A stretch of 64,000 nt of DNA, taken from NCBI RefSeq assembly GCF_001905095.1, contig NZ_LWLS01000083.1, positions 124,001-188,000 on the forward strand, written 5' to 3'. Of the stretch, positions 51,701 to 60,193 are shown piece by piece (position 1 is the stretch's first letter; every line of letters begins with the position of its first letter). Source of the stretch: Micromonospora sp. CB01531 (lineage in GTDB: Bacteria; Actinomycetota; Actinomycetes; Mycobacteriales; Micromonosporaceae). A program made the position numbers and the translations under genes. The notes below the pieces were generated by a model, which saw only the letters and a list, made by a program, of their open reading frames with translations, was not told the DNA's origin and did no database searches.

Positions 51701-52300
51701 GTGACGGCGTACGCGGCGGTGGTGCTGTCGGGCGGCGCGGCCCGCCGGATGGGCGGGGTGGACAAGCCGGCGCGTCCGGTCGGCGGCCGGCCCATGCTGT
51801 ACCGGGTGCTGGCCGCGGTCGCCGACGCCGCGCCGCGGATCGTGGTCGGTCCGGCCGGCCCGCTCCCCGACGACGTACGGCTGACCCGCGAGCGCCCGCC
51901 CGGCGGTGGCCCGGTGGCCGCCACGGCTGCCGGGCTGGCCCTGCTCGCCCGCGGTACGACCACGGTCGCCCTGCTCGCCGCCGACCTTCCCCTGCTCACC
52001 CCCGCGGCAGTGGCGGACCTGCGGCGCGCGCTCGACGGGTCGACCGCCGACGGGGCCTGCTACGTGGACGGCGACGGCCGCCGGCAGCAGCTCTGCGGGG
52101 TGTGGCGGGTCGCCGCGCTGCGGGCGGCGGTGGACCGCCTCGCCGCCGGGCGGGGTGGCACGGTCGACGGGGCTCCGGTACGCGGGCTGCTGGCCGGCAC
52201 GACGGTCCGGGAGGTGGCCTGGTCCGGCTCCGGGCCGCCGCCCTGGTTCGACTGCGACACTGACGAGGACGTACGCCGGGCCGAGGAGTGGACGAGATGA
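51701..52300 (+). CDS. mobA: Molybdenum cofactor guanylyltransferase MobA
   Basis: Protein of 199 residues that links GMP from GTP to Mo-molybdopterin. The nucleotide-binding start VVLSGGAARRMGGVDKP is the GGxxxRMGxxK signature. LLAADLPLLTP gives the metal-binding Asp, and the end CDTDEDVRRAEEW matches the family. GTG at 51701 is the start. Its stop overlaps the next gene's ATG by 4 bp (ATGA). Confidence 0.92.
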   Translation: MTAYAAVVLSGGAARRMGGVDKPARPVGGRPMLYRVLAAVADAAPRIVVGPAGPLPDDVRLTRERPPGGGPVAATAAGLALLARGTTTVALLAADLPLLTPAAVADLRRALDGSTADGACYVDGDGRRQQLCGVWRVAALRAAVDRLAAGRGGTVDGAPVRGLLAGTTVREVAWSGSGPPPWFDCDTDEDVRRAEEWTR

Positions 52301-52554
52301 CGGTGATGGACGACTGGGTCACGGCAGCCTGCGCCGAGTTGGGGCTCGACCCGGGCGACGTGTCGGTGCCGGTCGTGCTGGATCTGGCCAAGGACGTGGC
52401 CCATCAGGTGCTGCGCCCGGGCGCGCCGGTCACCGCGTACCTGCTGGGGGTGGCCGTGGGGCGCGGCGGCGACCTGGCCGCGACGGCTGCGCGGCTCAGT
52501 GAGCTGGCCAACTCCTGGCCGCTCGACCTGGACGGCACCACGCCGGCCGAGTAG
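52297..52554 (+). CDS. DUF6457 family small protein
   Basis: Protein of 85 residues, helical, recognised as the actinobacterial DUF6457 type that accompanies mobA. It starts at ATG 52297, overlapping the mobA stop, rather than at GTG 52288. VVLDLAKDVAHQVLRPGAPVT and LGVAVGRGGD are typical. Function is unknown; coupling to mobA suggests a role in bis-MGD synthesis or delivery. Confidence 0.78.
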   Translation: MTVMDDWVTAACAELGLDPGDVSVPVVLDLAKDVAHQVLRPGAPVTAYLLGVAVGRGGDLAATAARLSELANSWPLDLDGTTPAE

Positions 52555-52556
52555 CC

Positions 52557-52582
52557 CCCGGGCGTGCCGACCCACGCCCGGG
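52557..52582 (+). terminator. Hairpin terminator after mobA-DUF6457
   Basis: A perfect 10-bp stem (52557-52566 with 52573-52582) and 6-nt loop lie just past the DUF6457 stop. Confidence 0.65.
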
Positions 52583-52700
52583 TCCCGGGAGAGACGGGCC
52601 CGGCGGCGGGGCGTTTTGGGGTGACTGTCCGATCCTGGTCCGCCGTGATTCGACCCCCCACCGTCCGTGGGTAGGGTGGCCGTGACGGACGGAGGCGATC

Positions 52701-53804
52701 ATGACGGCTGACCACCCCTCGGTGCCGACCGGTGAGTCCGCCGGCGGTGTGCCGGAGCAGTACGAGTCGATCCTGCTGGACGAGCCGACCACGGCGGACC
52801 TCCGGGCCAAGGTGACCGAGGCCTGGCGGGAGTTCGCCCGCGCGCTGGCCGACCGGCTGCGTGACCTGCCGGCCGGTACGCACCTGGAGCTGACCCTCGA
52901 CCCGACCGCCTCCGGGACCGGGGACGCCGTCTACTCGATCAGCGTGGACGTCGGGGAGGAGGGCCGGCTGTCGGCGCGGGCCGTGGGCAACGCCACCCTG
53001 CCGCAGGGGTACCGCCTGGACCGGGCCGCCGTGGCCGACATGATCGCGCTCGGCTGGTCCCCGCCCGGGGTGGTGGAGGGCTCCGGCGAGCAGTTCGGGT
53101 TGGACTGCGCGGTCGACGAGGCCGCCCGGCTGGCGGCCGTGCTCTCCCGCACCCTCCGCGACGTCTACGGGGCGCCGCACCCCGCCTTCCTGGTCTATCT
53201 GATGCATGACGCCGAGGGCGAGCCGCTGCCGGTGGAGCCGCTGGGCACCGCGCGGAGCGAGTTCGGCCCGGGCCGGGACGTGGAGGCGGACCTCGACGAG
53301 GCGCTGGCCGCGGCGGCGACCGCGCAGGCCGGCGGGAACGACGTGCTCGCGCTCGAGGAGCGGGTCCGTACGGTCGTCTCCACAATGCTCAAGTCGAATG
53401 CCGACCAGTTGCAGATCGACTCGGACGGCGACATCAACATCCGTTCCGGCTCGGCCATGGTCTTCGTCCGGGTACGCGACAACCCGCCCCTGGTCGATGT
53501 CTTCTCCCCGGTGCTCACCGAGGTCGAGCCGACCGAGCGCCTCTATGTGAAGCTCTCCGAGCTGACCAACCGGATGCCGATCGGCCGCCTCTACTGCGCC
53601 GACGACACGGTGTGGGCCTCGATCCCGGTCTTCGGCCGCAACTTCCAGCCCACTCACCTTATGCTCGCCGTCCAGGTGATGACCGGCCTGGCCGACGAGT
53701 TGGACGACCGGCTGCACGGCGAGTTCGGCGGCCGGCGCTTCTTCGGCGAGGCCGACAAGCCCTCCCGCGCCCAGCCCGAACACCGCACCGGCATGTACCT
53801 CTGA
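52701..53804 (+). CDS. YbjN/TY-Chap domain chaperone-like protein
   Basis: Protein of 367 residues. The N-terminal half looks like the actinobacterial TY-Chap type (T3SS-chaperone-like) domain. The C-terminal half (from about 220, RTVVSTMLKSNADQLQIDSD) is a YbjN-like domain ending QPTHLMLAVQVMTGLADELD. Such proteins are thought to bind peptides; no client is known. The gene converges with a quinone oxidoreductase gene, with a long hairpin between. Confidence 0.75.
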   Translation: MTADHPSVPTGESAGGVPEQYESILLDEPTTADLRAKVTEAWREFARALADRLRDLPAGTHLELTLDPTASGTGDAVYSISVDVGEEGRLSARAVGNATLPQGYRLDRAAVADMIALGWSPPGVVEGSGEQFGLDCAVDEAARLAAVLSRTLRDVYGAPHPAFLVYLMHDAEGEPLPVEPLGTARSEFGPGRDVEADLDEALAAAATAQAGGNDVLALEERVRTVVSTMLKSNADQLQIDSDGDINIRSGSAMVFVRVRDNPPLVDVFSPVLTEVEPTERLYVKLSELTNRMPIGRLYCADDTVWASIPVFGRNFQPTHLMLAVQVMTGLADELDDRLHGEFGGRRFFGEADKPSRAQPEHRTGMYL

Positions 53805-53851
53805 CCACCCACCCCACCCACCGCCGTGCCCGCCCCGGGCCGGAGGCGACA

Positions 53852-53905
53852 ACTTCACGGAAAGAGTGGCCATTCGGACCGCCATGACCACTTTTTCCGT
53901 GAAGT
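53852..53905. repeat. 18-bp inverted repeat between convergent genes
   Basis: Arms 53852-53869 and 53888-53905 pair along 18 bp with a single G-T wobble, around an 18-nt loop. It ends in TTTTT-rich sequence and is AT-rich relative to its surroundings. It can act as a bidirectional terminator. It has the look of a dispersed palindromic element, but no second copy was noticed in this window. Confidence 0.65.
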
Positions 53906-53918
53906 AGCGCGAATCTTG

Positions 53919-53948
53919 GGGCGCCCGCGCCCGCGCCCGCGCCCGCGC
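53919..53948. repeat. Short CGCCCG tandem repeat
   Basis: About four to five copies of a CGCCCG-like hexamer lie between the inverted repeat and the oxidoreductase stop. It is a likely slippage site with no coding role. Confidence 0.7.
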
Positions 53949-53966
53949 GGAGAGCGCGGGAAGGCG

Positions 53967-54920
53967 TCAGAGGTCGAGGAGGGTTTTGCCGACGGTGGCG
54001 CGGGACTCGATGGCGGCGTGCGCGTCGGCGGCCCGGTCCAGCGGGAAGCGCTGCCCGATCAGCGGGCGCAGCCGCCCGGCCGCCGCCTCGGCGAGCACCT
54101 GCTCGGTGAACGCACGCAGTTCGGCCGGCGCGGCGGACGGCCGGAGCAGGGTCACCCCGCGGGCGGCCGCGAGGTCGGCGGGCAGGTCCGCCCAGGCGCC
54201 GCTGGCCAGCCCGAAACTGAGCATCCGCCCGCCTGGGCCGAGCAGGTCGAACGCCTCGCGGGCGAGCCGGCCGCCCACCCCGTCGAAGACCACGTCGATC
54301 CCGCCGGTGGCGGCGCGTACCCGGGCGGTCCAGTCCGGCTGCCGGTAGTCCACCACCGCGTCGAGGCCGCGTTCGCGGAGCAGGGCCACCTTCCGGGCAC
54401 CCCCGGCGGCGGCCACGACCCGGGCTCCGGCGGCCGTGGCGAGCTGCGTCAGCAGGCCGCCCACCCCGCCCGCCGCCGCCTCGACCAGCACCCGCTCGCC
54501 GCCGCGCAGCCCGGCCGCGTGCACCAGCATGGCGGCCGTACGACCGTCGGCGAGCAGCGCCACCGCCTGGTCCAGCGGCAGCCCGTCCGGCACCGCGAAC
54601 GGCGCGTCCCGGTCGACCACCACGCGCTCGGCGTAGCCGCCGGAGCCGCCGGTGCTGCTCACCACCCGTCGCCCCACCAGCGCCGGGTCCACGCCGAGGC
54701 CCACCTGGGTGATCACTCCGCCCACCCCGTTGCCGGGGATCAGCGGCAGCGACCCGGTGAACGGTCCGAACCCGGTCGATCGGAACATGGTCTCCACGAA
54801 GGTGAGGTTGGCGTGGGCGACCTCGATCAGCACCTGATCCGGTCCGGGTGCCGGGTCCGGTGCCGGCCCCGGCACCAGCGCCTCCGGGCCGCCGAACTCC
54901 CGTAGCCACACCGCCCGCAC
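53967..54920 (-). CDS. NADPH:quinone oxidoreductase-type (MDR family) enzyme
   Basis: Medium-chain dehydrogenase/reductase of 317 residues lacking structural zinc cysteines, as in quinone oxidoreductases. It has the GroES-like start VWLREFGGPEAL, PGNGVGGVI, and the nucleotide-binding region VLVEAAAGGVGGLLTQLA. The end RAADAHAAIESRATVGKTLL is typical. GTG at 54920 has AGGAGG four bases upstream. The substrate is unknown. Confidence 0.88.
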   Translation of the reverse strand: MRAVWLREFGGPEALVPGPAPDPAPGPDQVLIEVAHANLTFVETMFRSTGFGPFTGSLPLIPGNGVGGVITQVGLGVDPALVGRRVVSSTGGSGGYAERVVVDRDAPFAVPDGLPLDQAVALLADGRTAAMLVHAAGLRGGERVLVEAAAGGVGGLLTQLATAAGARVVAAAGGARKVALLRERGLDAVVDYRQPDWTARVRAATGGIDVVFDGVGGRLAREAFDLLGPGGRMLSFGLASGAWADLPADLAAARGVTLLRPSAAPAELRAFTEQVLAEAAAGRLRPLIGQRFPLDRAADAHAAIESRATVGKTLLDL

Positions 54921-55004
54921 GCCGCCTCCTCCCGGCCGGGACGGCTGCCCCCGGCGTTCCACCGGCGTCCAGTGGACAACCTCAACCGGGGATGAGGTCA
55001 AGGA

Positions 55005-55047
55005 CGGCGGGTGGGGCCGGACCGACGGTGTCCGGACCCACCCGCCG
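55005..55047 (-). terminator. Hairpin terminator downstream of the Lrp-type gene
   Basis: A 17-bp stem (55005-55021 with 55031-55047, one mismatch) and 9-nt loop lie about 100 bp after the Lrp-type gene stop and before the oxidoreductase start. Confidence 0.65.
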
Positions 55048-55149
55048 GGGGAGGGAGGAGGAAGGTCGAGCGCCGGTTGGACGACGGCGCGCCGCCACGG
55101 GTTCCCGGGTGGGCCGAGGCCGCGCTGCGGGAGACGGTGACGGCCGGCG

Positions 55150-55608
55150 TCAGCCCGCGGACGGGCCGACCCCGGGGGACTCGACCAGCCGGGAGAGCAC
55201 GATGGTGCTGCGCGACGAGGTGACGAAGGACTCGGCCCGCAGCCGTTCCAGCGCCTCCTCGAGGTGGGCGATGTCGGCGGCCCGCAGGTGCACCAGGGCG
55301 TCCGCCTCCCCCGAGACGGTGTAGGCCCCGACCACCTCGGGATGCCGCCGTGCCGCGGCACCGATCTGCGCCGGGGTGGTCCGGCCGGCGCAGAAGAGTT
55401 CCACGAACGCCTCGGTGGTCCAGCCGACGGCGGCCGGGTCGACGACGGCCGTGAAGCCGCGGATGACGCCGGCGGATCGGAGCCGGTCAACCCGACGCTT
55501 GACCGCAGGGGCGGAGAGTGACACCCGCGCGCCGATGTCCGCGTACGAGGCGCGGGCATCTGCCACGAGCAACGCAATGATTCGCTGGTCAACCGCGTCT
55601 ATCTGCAA
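55150..55608 (-). CDS. Lrp/AsnC family transcriptional regulator
   Basis: Protein of 152 residues with an N-terminal helix-turn-helix (DAVDQRIIALLVADARASYA, then SAPAVKRRVDRLRSAGVI) and a C-terminal RAM ligand-binding domain (VGAYTVSGEADALVHLRAAD). TTG at 55608 has AGAGGCGGA at good spacing; TTG at 55629 is an alternative. It is divergent from the dimethylargininase gene and probably regulates it in response to an amino acid, as Lrp-type regulators commonly do. Confidence 0.9.
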   Translation of the reverse strand: MQIDAVDQRIIALLVADARASYADIGARVSLSAPAVKRRVDRLRSAGVIRGFTAVVDPAAVGWTTEAFVELFCAGRTTPAQIGAAARRHPEVVGAYTVSGEADALVHLRAADIAHLEEALERLRAESFVTSSRSTIVLSRLVESPGVGPSAG

Positions 55609-55676
55609 CGTTCCGCCTCTGGGAAGCAATGGTTGTGGCTGTTACCAAAGTTGTACCGTACCTACTCTTGGTGACC

Positions 55677-56501
55677 GTGAACCAGCAGCGAGTCCCGCGA
55701 AAGCGGACATACCTCATGTGCTCGCCCGAGCACTTCGCGGTCGAGTACGCGATCAACCCGTGGATGGACGTGACCGCACCGGTCGACGCGGAGCTGGCGG
55801 TCAAGCAGTGGGACCGCCTGCGGGAGACGCTCGTCGGCCTCGGCCACGAGGTGCACCAGCTCAGCCCCGAGCGCGGGCTGCCGGACATGGTCTTCGCGGC
55901 CAACGGTGCCTTCGTGGTGGACGGGACGGTCTACGGCGCCCAGTTCAAGCACGAGCAGCGGGCCGCCGAGGCCGCCGCGCACCGGGCGTTCTACGAGGCG
56001 AACGGCTGGCGGTTCATCGCGCCGAGCGAGACCAACGAGGGCGAGGGCGACTTCGCGTACCTGCCGGACGCGCACGGCGGGCTGATCCTCGCCGGCCACG
56101 GCTTCCGCACCGAGCTGGCGGCGCACGCCGAGGCGCAGGAGGCGCTCGGCCGGCCGGTGGTCTCGCTGCGCCTGGTCGACCCGCGCTTCTACCACCTGGA
56201 CGTGGCGCTCGCCTCGATCGACGACGAGAACATCGTCTACTACCCGGGCGCCTTCTCCGCGGCCAGCCAGAAGGTGCTCGCCCAGCTCTTCCCGGACGCG
56301 GTGCTCGCCGACGACTCCGACGCCCTGGCCTTCGGCCTCAACCTGGTCAGCGACGGGCTGAACGTCGTGCTGAACAGCGAGGCGACCCGGCTGGCGGGCA
56401 AGCTCAAGGCGGCCGGCTACCACCCGGTGCCGGTCGAGCTGGCCGAGCTGAAGAAGGGCGGCGGCAGCGTGAAGTGCTGCATCGCCGAGCTGCGCCACTG
56501 A
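55677..56501 (+). CDS. ddaH: Dimethylargininase / amidinotransferase-fold hydrolase
   Basis: Protein of 274 residues of the guanidino-group-modifying superfamily. It starts NQQRVPRKRTYLMCSPEHFAV; the catalytic His lies in RFYHLDVAL (about 174) and the catalytic Cys in SVKCC (about 265). This matches actinobacterial dimethylarginine dimethylaminohydrolase-type enzymes, which give citrulline; ornithine/arginine-related activity is an alternative. GTG at 55677 has no ribosome binding site and a TACTCT -10-like box at 55663-55668, so the mRNA may be leaderless. It is divergent from an Lrp-type regulator. Confidence 0.85.
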   Translation: MNQQRVPRKRTYLMCSPEHFAVEYAINPWMDVTAPVDAELAVKQWDRLRETLVGLGHEVHQLSPERGLPDMVFAANGAFVVDGTVYGAQFKHEQRAAEAAAHRAFYEANGWRFIAPSETNEGEGDFAYLPDAHGGLILAGHGFRTELAAHAEAQEALGRPVVSLRLVDPRFYHLDVALASIDDENIVYYPGAFSAASQKVLAQLFPDAVLADDSDALAFGLNLVSDGLNVVLNSEATRLAGKLKAAGYHPVPVELAELKKGGGSVKCCIAELRH

Positions 56502-56525
56502 CGCGCACCGGACACCGAGCACGGA

Positions 56526-56559
56526 AACGGGCGGCCTCCCCGCGGGGAGGCCGCCCGTT
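56526..56559 (+). terminator. Strong hairpin between ddaH and solute-binding protein genes
   Basis: A 16-bp perfect stem (56526-56541 with 56544-56559) with a tight centre lies between convergent genes. Confidence 0.8.
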
Positions 56560-56573
56560 CGGCGTACGAGGGG

Positions 56574-57788
56574 TCAGCCGAGGGTGGCCAGCTCGGTGAT
56601 CACGACGTTCGACAGCATCCGGCCGTCGAGCTGGACCTTCCGCAGGTACCACTTCTGCTGCGGGGTACGCGGCTGGTTGAACTGCCAGGGCCCGCGCGGG
56701 CTGTCGATCTGGCCGATCTTGCCGAGCGCCAGGTTGACCTGCTGCGGAGTCAGGTCCCTGCCGGCCAGCCGGATCGCCTTGTCCAGCACCTGCGCGGCGT
56801 CGTACGAGGCCATCGCGTAGGTGGTCGGCGAGGTGTTGTGCGCCTTCCGGTAGGCCGAGGCGAACACCCGGTTGGCGGTGTTGTTCAGATCGGCCGAGTA
56901 GTTGAGCACGGTCTCGATGCCGTGCTTCACGATCAGCGCCCGCTGCTCGCCGCGTTCCCCGTCGTCCAACTGGCTGAGCACGGCGCCCTCGGTGAGGAAG
57001 CCGGGGGCGTAGATCGGGCCCCGGTAGCCCTCGGCGTAGAGCTGTTTGATGAACTGCACCGCCTGCGTACCCGCGTAGTGGCAGAGGATTGCGTCGGGCC
57101 ACTTGTTGTTCTTCAGCGCCTTGTGGATCGCGCCGGAGAAGACCGTCTTGCCCAGCTCGGCCTTGTCCGGGGTGAGAATTTCGCCGTCGATCGGCCGGCG
57201 GCCCACTTCGTAGTAGCCGCGCCGGAAGCCGTCGATGACGTCCTTGCTGCTCGAGTTCGACGGGGCGAAGACCGCGATCCGGCTGGACTTGTCCAGCGAC
57301 TCCCGCAGGTGCCGGCCGAGCGCCTCGCCCGGCTCGTCGAGCACGTACGACGTACGCCAGACGTAGACGACGCTCTGCAGGCTGGCCGGGGACGCGTTGG
57401 AACCGACCAGCGGGACGCGGGCCTGCTCGACAGCGTCCCGGATGCCGGACATGACGGCCGAGCTGGCCACGCCGGTGAGCGCGATCACCCCCTCCTTGAG
57501 CAGCCGGTCGACGGCGGCCTGGCCGCTCTTGGCGTTCTCGCCCTCCTCGGCCTGCACCACCGTGACCGGGTGCCCGCCGAGCTCCTGGTCGTTGAGGCTC
57601 AGGAAGAGCTGGAAACCGTTGACGATCTCGTCACCGATGGCCTTGTTCGGGCCGCTTCCCGGCACGATGAGCCCGATCTTGATCGGGCTGCCCGGAGTGC
57701 TCGTACCTTCGGTGTCGGAGCCGCAGCCCGCCGCCAGCCCGGTGGTACCCAGCGCGGCCAGCAGTTGAAGGGCCCGCCTGCGGTTCAT
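56574..57788 (-). CDS. ABC-type branched-chain amino-acid-like solute-binding lipoprotein
   Basis: Protein of 404 residues with a twin-Arg-like charged N-terminus (MNRRRALQLLAALG), a hydrophobic stretch and lipobox LAAGC at about 18-22, so it should be lipid-anchored outside the membrane. The mature part is a type I periplasmic-binding fold of the Leu/Ile/Val family (IKIGLIVPGSGPNKAIGDEI and YAMASYDAAQVLDKAI). No permease or ATPase genes are adjacent, so its transporter is elsewhere or it acts as a sensor. Confidence 0.87.
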   Translation of the reverse strand: MNRRRALQLLAALGTTGLAAGCGSDTEGTSTPGSPIKIGLIVPGSGPNKAIGDEIVNGFQLFLSLNDQELGGHPVTVVQAEEGENAKSGQAAVDRLLKEGVIALTGVASSAVMSGIRDAVEQARVPLVGSNASPASLQSVVYVWRTSYVLDEPGEALGRHLRESLDKSSRIAVFAPSNSSSKDVIDGFRRGYYEVGRRPIDGEILTPDKAELGKTVFSGAIHKALKNNKWPDAILCHYAGTQAVQFIKQLYAEGYRGPIYAPGFLTEGAVLSQLDDGERGEQRALIVKHGIETVLNYSADLNNTANRVFASAYRKAHNTSPTTYAMASYDAAQVLDKAIRLAGRDLTPQQVNLALGKIGQIDSPRGPWQFNQPRTPQQKWYLRKVQLDGRMLSNVVITELATLG

Positions 57789-57845
57789 CTACGACACCGA
57801 TTCCTTCCCGAAAGGGCTGCCAGGACGCACGCCCCCTCGGGCGTT

Positions 57846-58673
57846 CTACCTGCTCGGCGACGCTGCGTCAATGGCAGGAGGATCACCGTGTAACGACCGC
57901 AACCTGTCGACTACCTGCGGCCATGCCACCGACTCCGGGTCGATGAGCCCGAAGTGTTCGCATTCGGCCAGCTCAACCAGGGTGGCGGGGGTGTTGGCGG
58001 CTCGGGCCGCAGCAACCCAGGAGCGGCTGATCCCGACCGGGACCTGGCGGTCCAGCGTGCCGTGCATCACTACGGTCCGTGCTCGGATCAGCACCAATGC
58101 CGATGGATCCGCTGCCGCGTACCGGTCGGGCACGTCGGCCGGGCCGCCGCCGAGCAGCGCGGCCACCGCACCACCGTCCAGGTCCAGCCGGTACGCCTCG
58201 GCGAGGTCCGCCACCGGGGCCAGCGCGAGCACGCCGCCGACCGTGCCCGGGGCATGCGCGGCCACGTACAGCGCCAGGTGCCCGCCCGCCGAGTGGCCGA
58301 CCAGGATCGGTGCGACGGGCGCCACCAGGCCGGGCAGCGCGGCGGCGGCCAGCCCGGGCAGCGCGGCCACCCCGGACAGCACATCGGTGAGGGTGTGCGG
58401 CCAGCCTCCGTCCGGCTGGCCGGTGCGCCGGTACTCGAGCTGGGCGACCGGGTGGCCAAGCGCCGCCAGCGCGGCGGCCATCGGGCCGGTGTGGGTGCGG
58501 TCGTACTCGACCCGCCAGAAGCCGCCGTGCACCACCACGACCAGCCGCCGGGCCGGGCCGTCGCCGGCCGGCCGGCGCAGGTCGGCGAGCTGGTCCGGGT
58601 GGTCGCCGTAGGCGACCGTAACGTCCGGCGGCGGAGCCGGCCGGGTCAGTACGGCGCGCGGGTCTGCGGGCAT
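57846..58673 (-). CDS. Alpha/beta hydrolase (HGGFW motif)
   Basis: Hydrolase of 275 residues. The oxyanion motif HGGFW, nucleophile elbow GHSAGGH, acid Asp in MHGTLDRQVP and His in CEHFGLIDP form a full catalytic set. The HGGxW motif is like arylformamidase (kynurenine formamidase) and hormone-sensitive-lipase-type esterases, but no kynurenine genes are nearby, so the substrate is unknown. ATG at 58673 is chosen over the long upstream frame, which overlaps the divergent bpa gene. Confidence 0.83.
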   Translation of the reverse strand: MPADPRAVLTRPAPPPDVTVAYGDHPDQLADLRRPAGDGPARRLVVVVHGGFWRVEYDRTHTGPMAAALAALGHPVAQLEYRRTGQPDGGWPHTLTDVLSGVAALPGLAAAALPGLVAPVAPILVGHSAGGHLALYVAAHAPGTVGGVLALAPVADLAEAYRLDLDGGAVAALLGGGPADVPDRYAAADPSALVLIRARTVVMHGTLDRQVPVGISRSWVAAARAANTPATLVELAECEHFGLIDPESVAWPQVVDRLRSLHGDPPAIDAASPSR

Positions 58674-58767
58674 GACGGCGACGGTAGCGCGCCCCGGTCG
58701 GGTGGCTCCGGTCCGGTAGCCGATCCCGGCGCGCGCCGACGACGGCGGCTGGGTAAAGATGGGTCCC

Positions 58768-59349
58768 ATGACCGAAGCGCGTTCCGCTGGACAGAACGAC
58801 GAACAGGGCAACGATGGCATCCCCGGCACCGTGGTGGTGGTCGGGCCGGACGGTCGACCGGTCGGCACGGTGCAGACCGACGAGGGGCAGGGCGAGGACC
58901 CGACCCGCCTGGTCGAGCAGCCGGCCAAGGTGATGCGGATCGGCAGCATGATCAAGCAGCTGCTGGAGGAGGTCAAGGCGGCCCCCCTCGACGACGCCAG
59001 CCGGCACCGGATGCGCGAGATCCACGAACGGTCGATCGTCGAGCTGAAGGAGGGCCTCGCCCCCGAGCTGCGCGAGGAACTCGAGCGGATCTCGCTGCCC
59101 TTCACCGAGGACAAGGCACCCAGCGAGAGTGAGCTGCGGATCGCCCACGCCCAGTTGGTCGGCTGGCTGGAGGGGCTGTTCCACGGCATCCAGGCCGCCC
59201 TGGTCGCCCAGCAGATGGCCGCCCGGGTGCAGCTGGAGCAGATGCGCTCCGGACGGGCCGCGCTGCCCAGCGGCCCCGGCGGGGTGGCCCCGGGGATGCC
59301 CGGCATGCCGCCGACCAACGAGGGGCACGCCCCCGGCCAGTACCTCTGA
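58768..59349 (+). CDS. bpa: Bacterial proteasome activator Bpa
   Basis: Protein of 193 residues closely resembling the Mycobacterium ring-shaped, ATP-independent proteasome activator. The conserved core LVEQPAKVMRIGSMIKQLLE, LAPELREELERISLPF and AQLVGWLEGLFHGIQAALVA form the four-helix bundle. The C-terminal GQYL is the motif that docks into the 20S core and opens its gate. ATG at 58768 is preferred; ATG at 58759 is possible. The 20S genes are not in this window. It implies a working proteasome in this organism. Confidence 0.93.
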   Translation: MTEARSAGQNDEQGNDGIPGTVVVVGPDGRPVGTVQTDEGQGEDPTRLVEQPAKVMRIGSMIKQLLEEVKAAPLDDASRHRMREIHERSIVELKEGLAPELREELERISLPFTEDKAPSESELRIAHAQLVGWLEGLFHGIQAALVAQQMAARVQLEQMRSGRAALPSGPGGVAPGMPGMPPTNEGHAPGQYL

Positions 59350-59380
59350 CCGGCCGGGGCGCATCCGCGCCCCGGCCCGC

Positions 59381-60193
59381 TCAGCCCACCCCGAAGACCT
59401 GCTCCAGGTACGCCGCCACGCCGTCGGCCGAGTTCGGGCCGGTCACCTCGTCGGCGATCTCCAGCACGGCGGGGTGCGCGTTGGCGACCGCCACCGCCCG
59501 GCCGGCCCAGGTCAGCATCGGTACGTCGTTCGGCATGTCCCCGAAGGCGAGCACGTCCCGCTCGTCGACGCCGAGCCGGGCGGCGTACCAGGCCAGGCCC
59601 GCCGCCTTGGTCACCCCGGCGGCGGAGATCTCCACCAAGCCGCTGTACGAGGAGTGGGTCGCCTCGGCCAGCCCCGCCAGGGCCGCGGCCACCACCCGTA
59701 CGAAGACGTCCGGGTCCTGCTCGCCGGCCCGGGCGAGCAGCTTAACGGCGGGAGCCGCCAGCAGTTCCTCCGGCGACTCCACCGCCCGGATCGCCTCTAC
59801 GTCGGCGTCCCAGCGCAGCGGATAGTGCACCTCGTGCCGCATCTGCCGGCTGTTTACGATCTCCACCGCGAGGCTCACCTCGGGCACCGCGGCGCGCAGC
59901 CGCCGGGCCACCTCGGCGAGCAGTTCGGGCGCGAGCGGGTCGGCCCGGAGCACCTCGTCGGTGGCCGGGTCGTAGACCACCGCGCCGTTCGCGCAGATTG
60001 CCGGCAGTGGCTCGGCGAGCTGGTCGTACACGAGTTGGAGCCAGCGGATCGGGCGGCCGGTGACCAGCACGACCGGCGTGCCCGCCGCGGCGATCCGGGC
60101 CAGCACGTCGGCGGTGCGTGGGCTGAGCGTCCGGTCGTCGCGCAGCAGCGTGCCGTCGATGTCGGTGGCGATCAGCCGAGGTACCTCTCCCAT
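59381..60193 (-). CDS. Cof-type HAD hydrolase (second of tandem pair)
   Basis: HAD phosphatase of 270 residues. The catalytic DIDGTLL (residues 10-16), motif II VLVTGRP and motif IV AFGDMPNDVPML are intact, with the Cof-type cap between. Its ATG overlaps the upstream HAD stop by one base (TGATG), so the pair is translationally coupled. The substrate is unknown, likely a sugar phosphate or cofactor. Confidence 0.9.
   Translation of the reverse strand: MGEVPRLIATDIDGTLLRDDRTLSPRTADVLARIAAAGTPVVLVTGRPIRWLQLVYDQLAEPLPAICANGAVVYDPATDEVLRADPLAPELLAEVARRLRAAVPEVSLAVEIVNSRQMRHEVHYPLRWDADVEAIRAVESPEELLAAPAVKLLARAGEQDPDVFVRVVAAALAGLAEATHSSYSGLVEISAAGVTKAAGLAWYAARLGVDERDVLAFGDMPNDVPMLTWAGRAVAVANAHPAVLEIADEVTGPNSADGVAAYLEQVFGVG

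Noticed and set aside
53919..53948. Possible CRISPR-like repeats
   Set aside because: It is a simple CGCCCG hexamer run with no spacers. No CRISPR array or cas gene was seen anywhere in the window.
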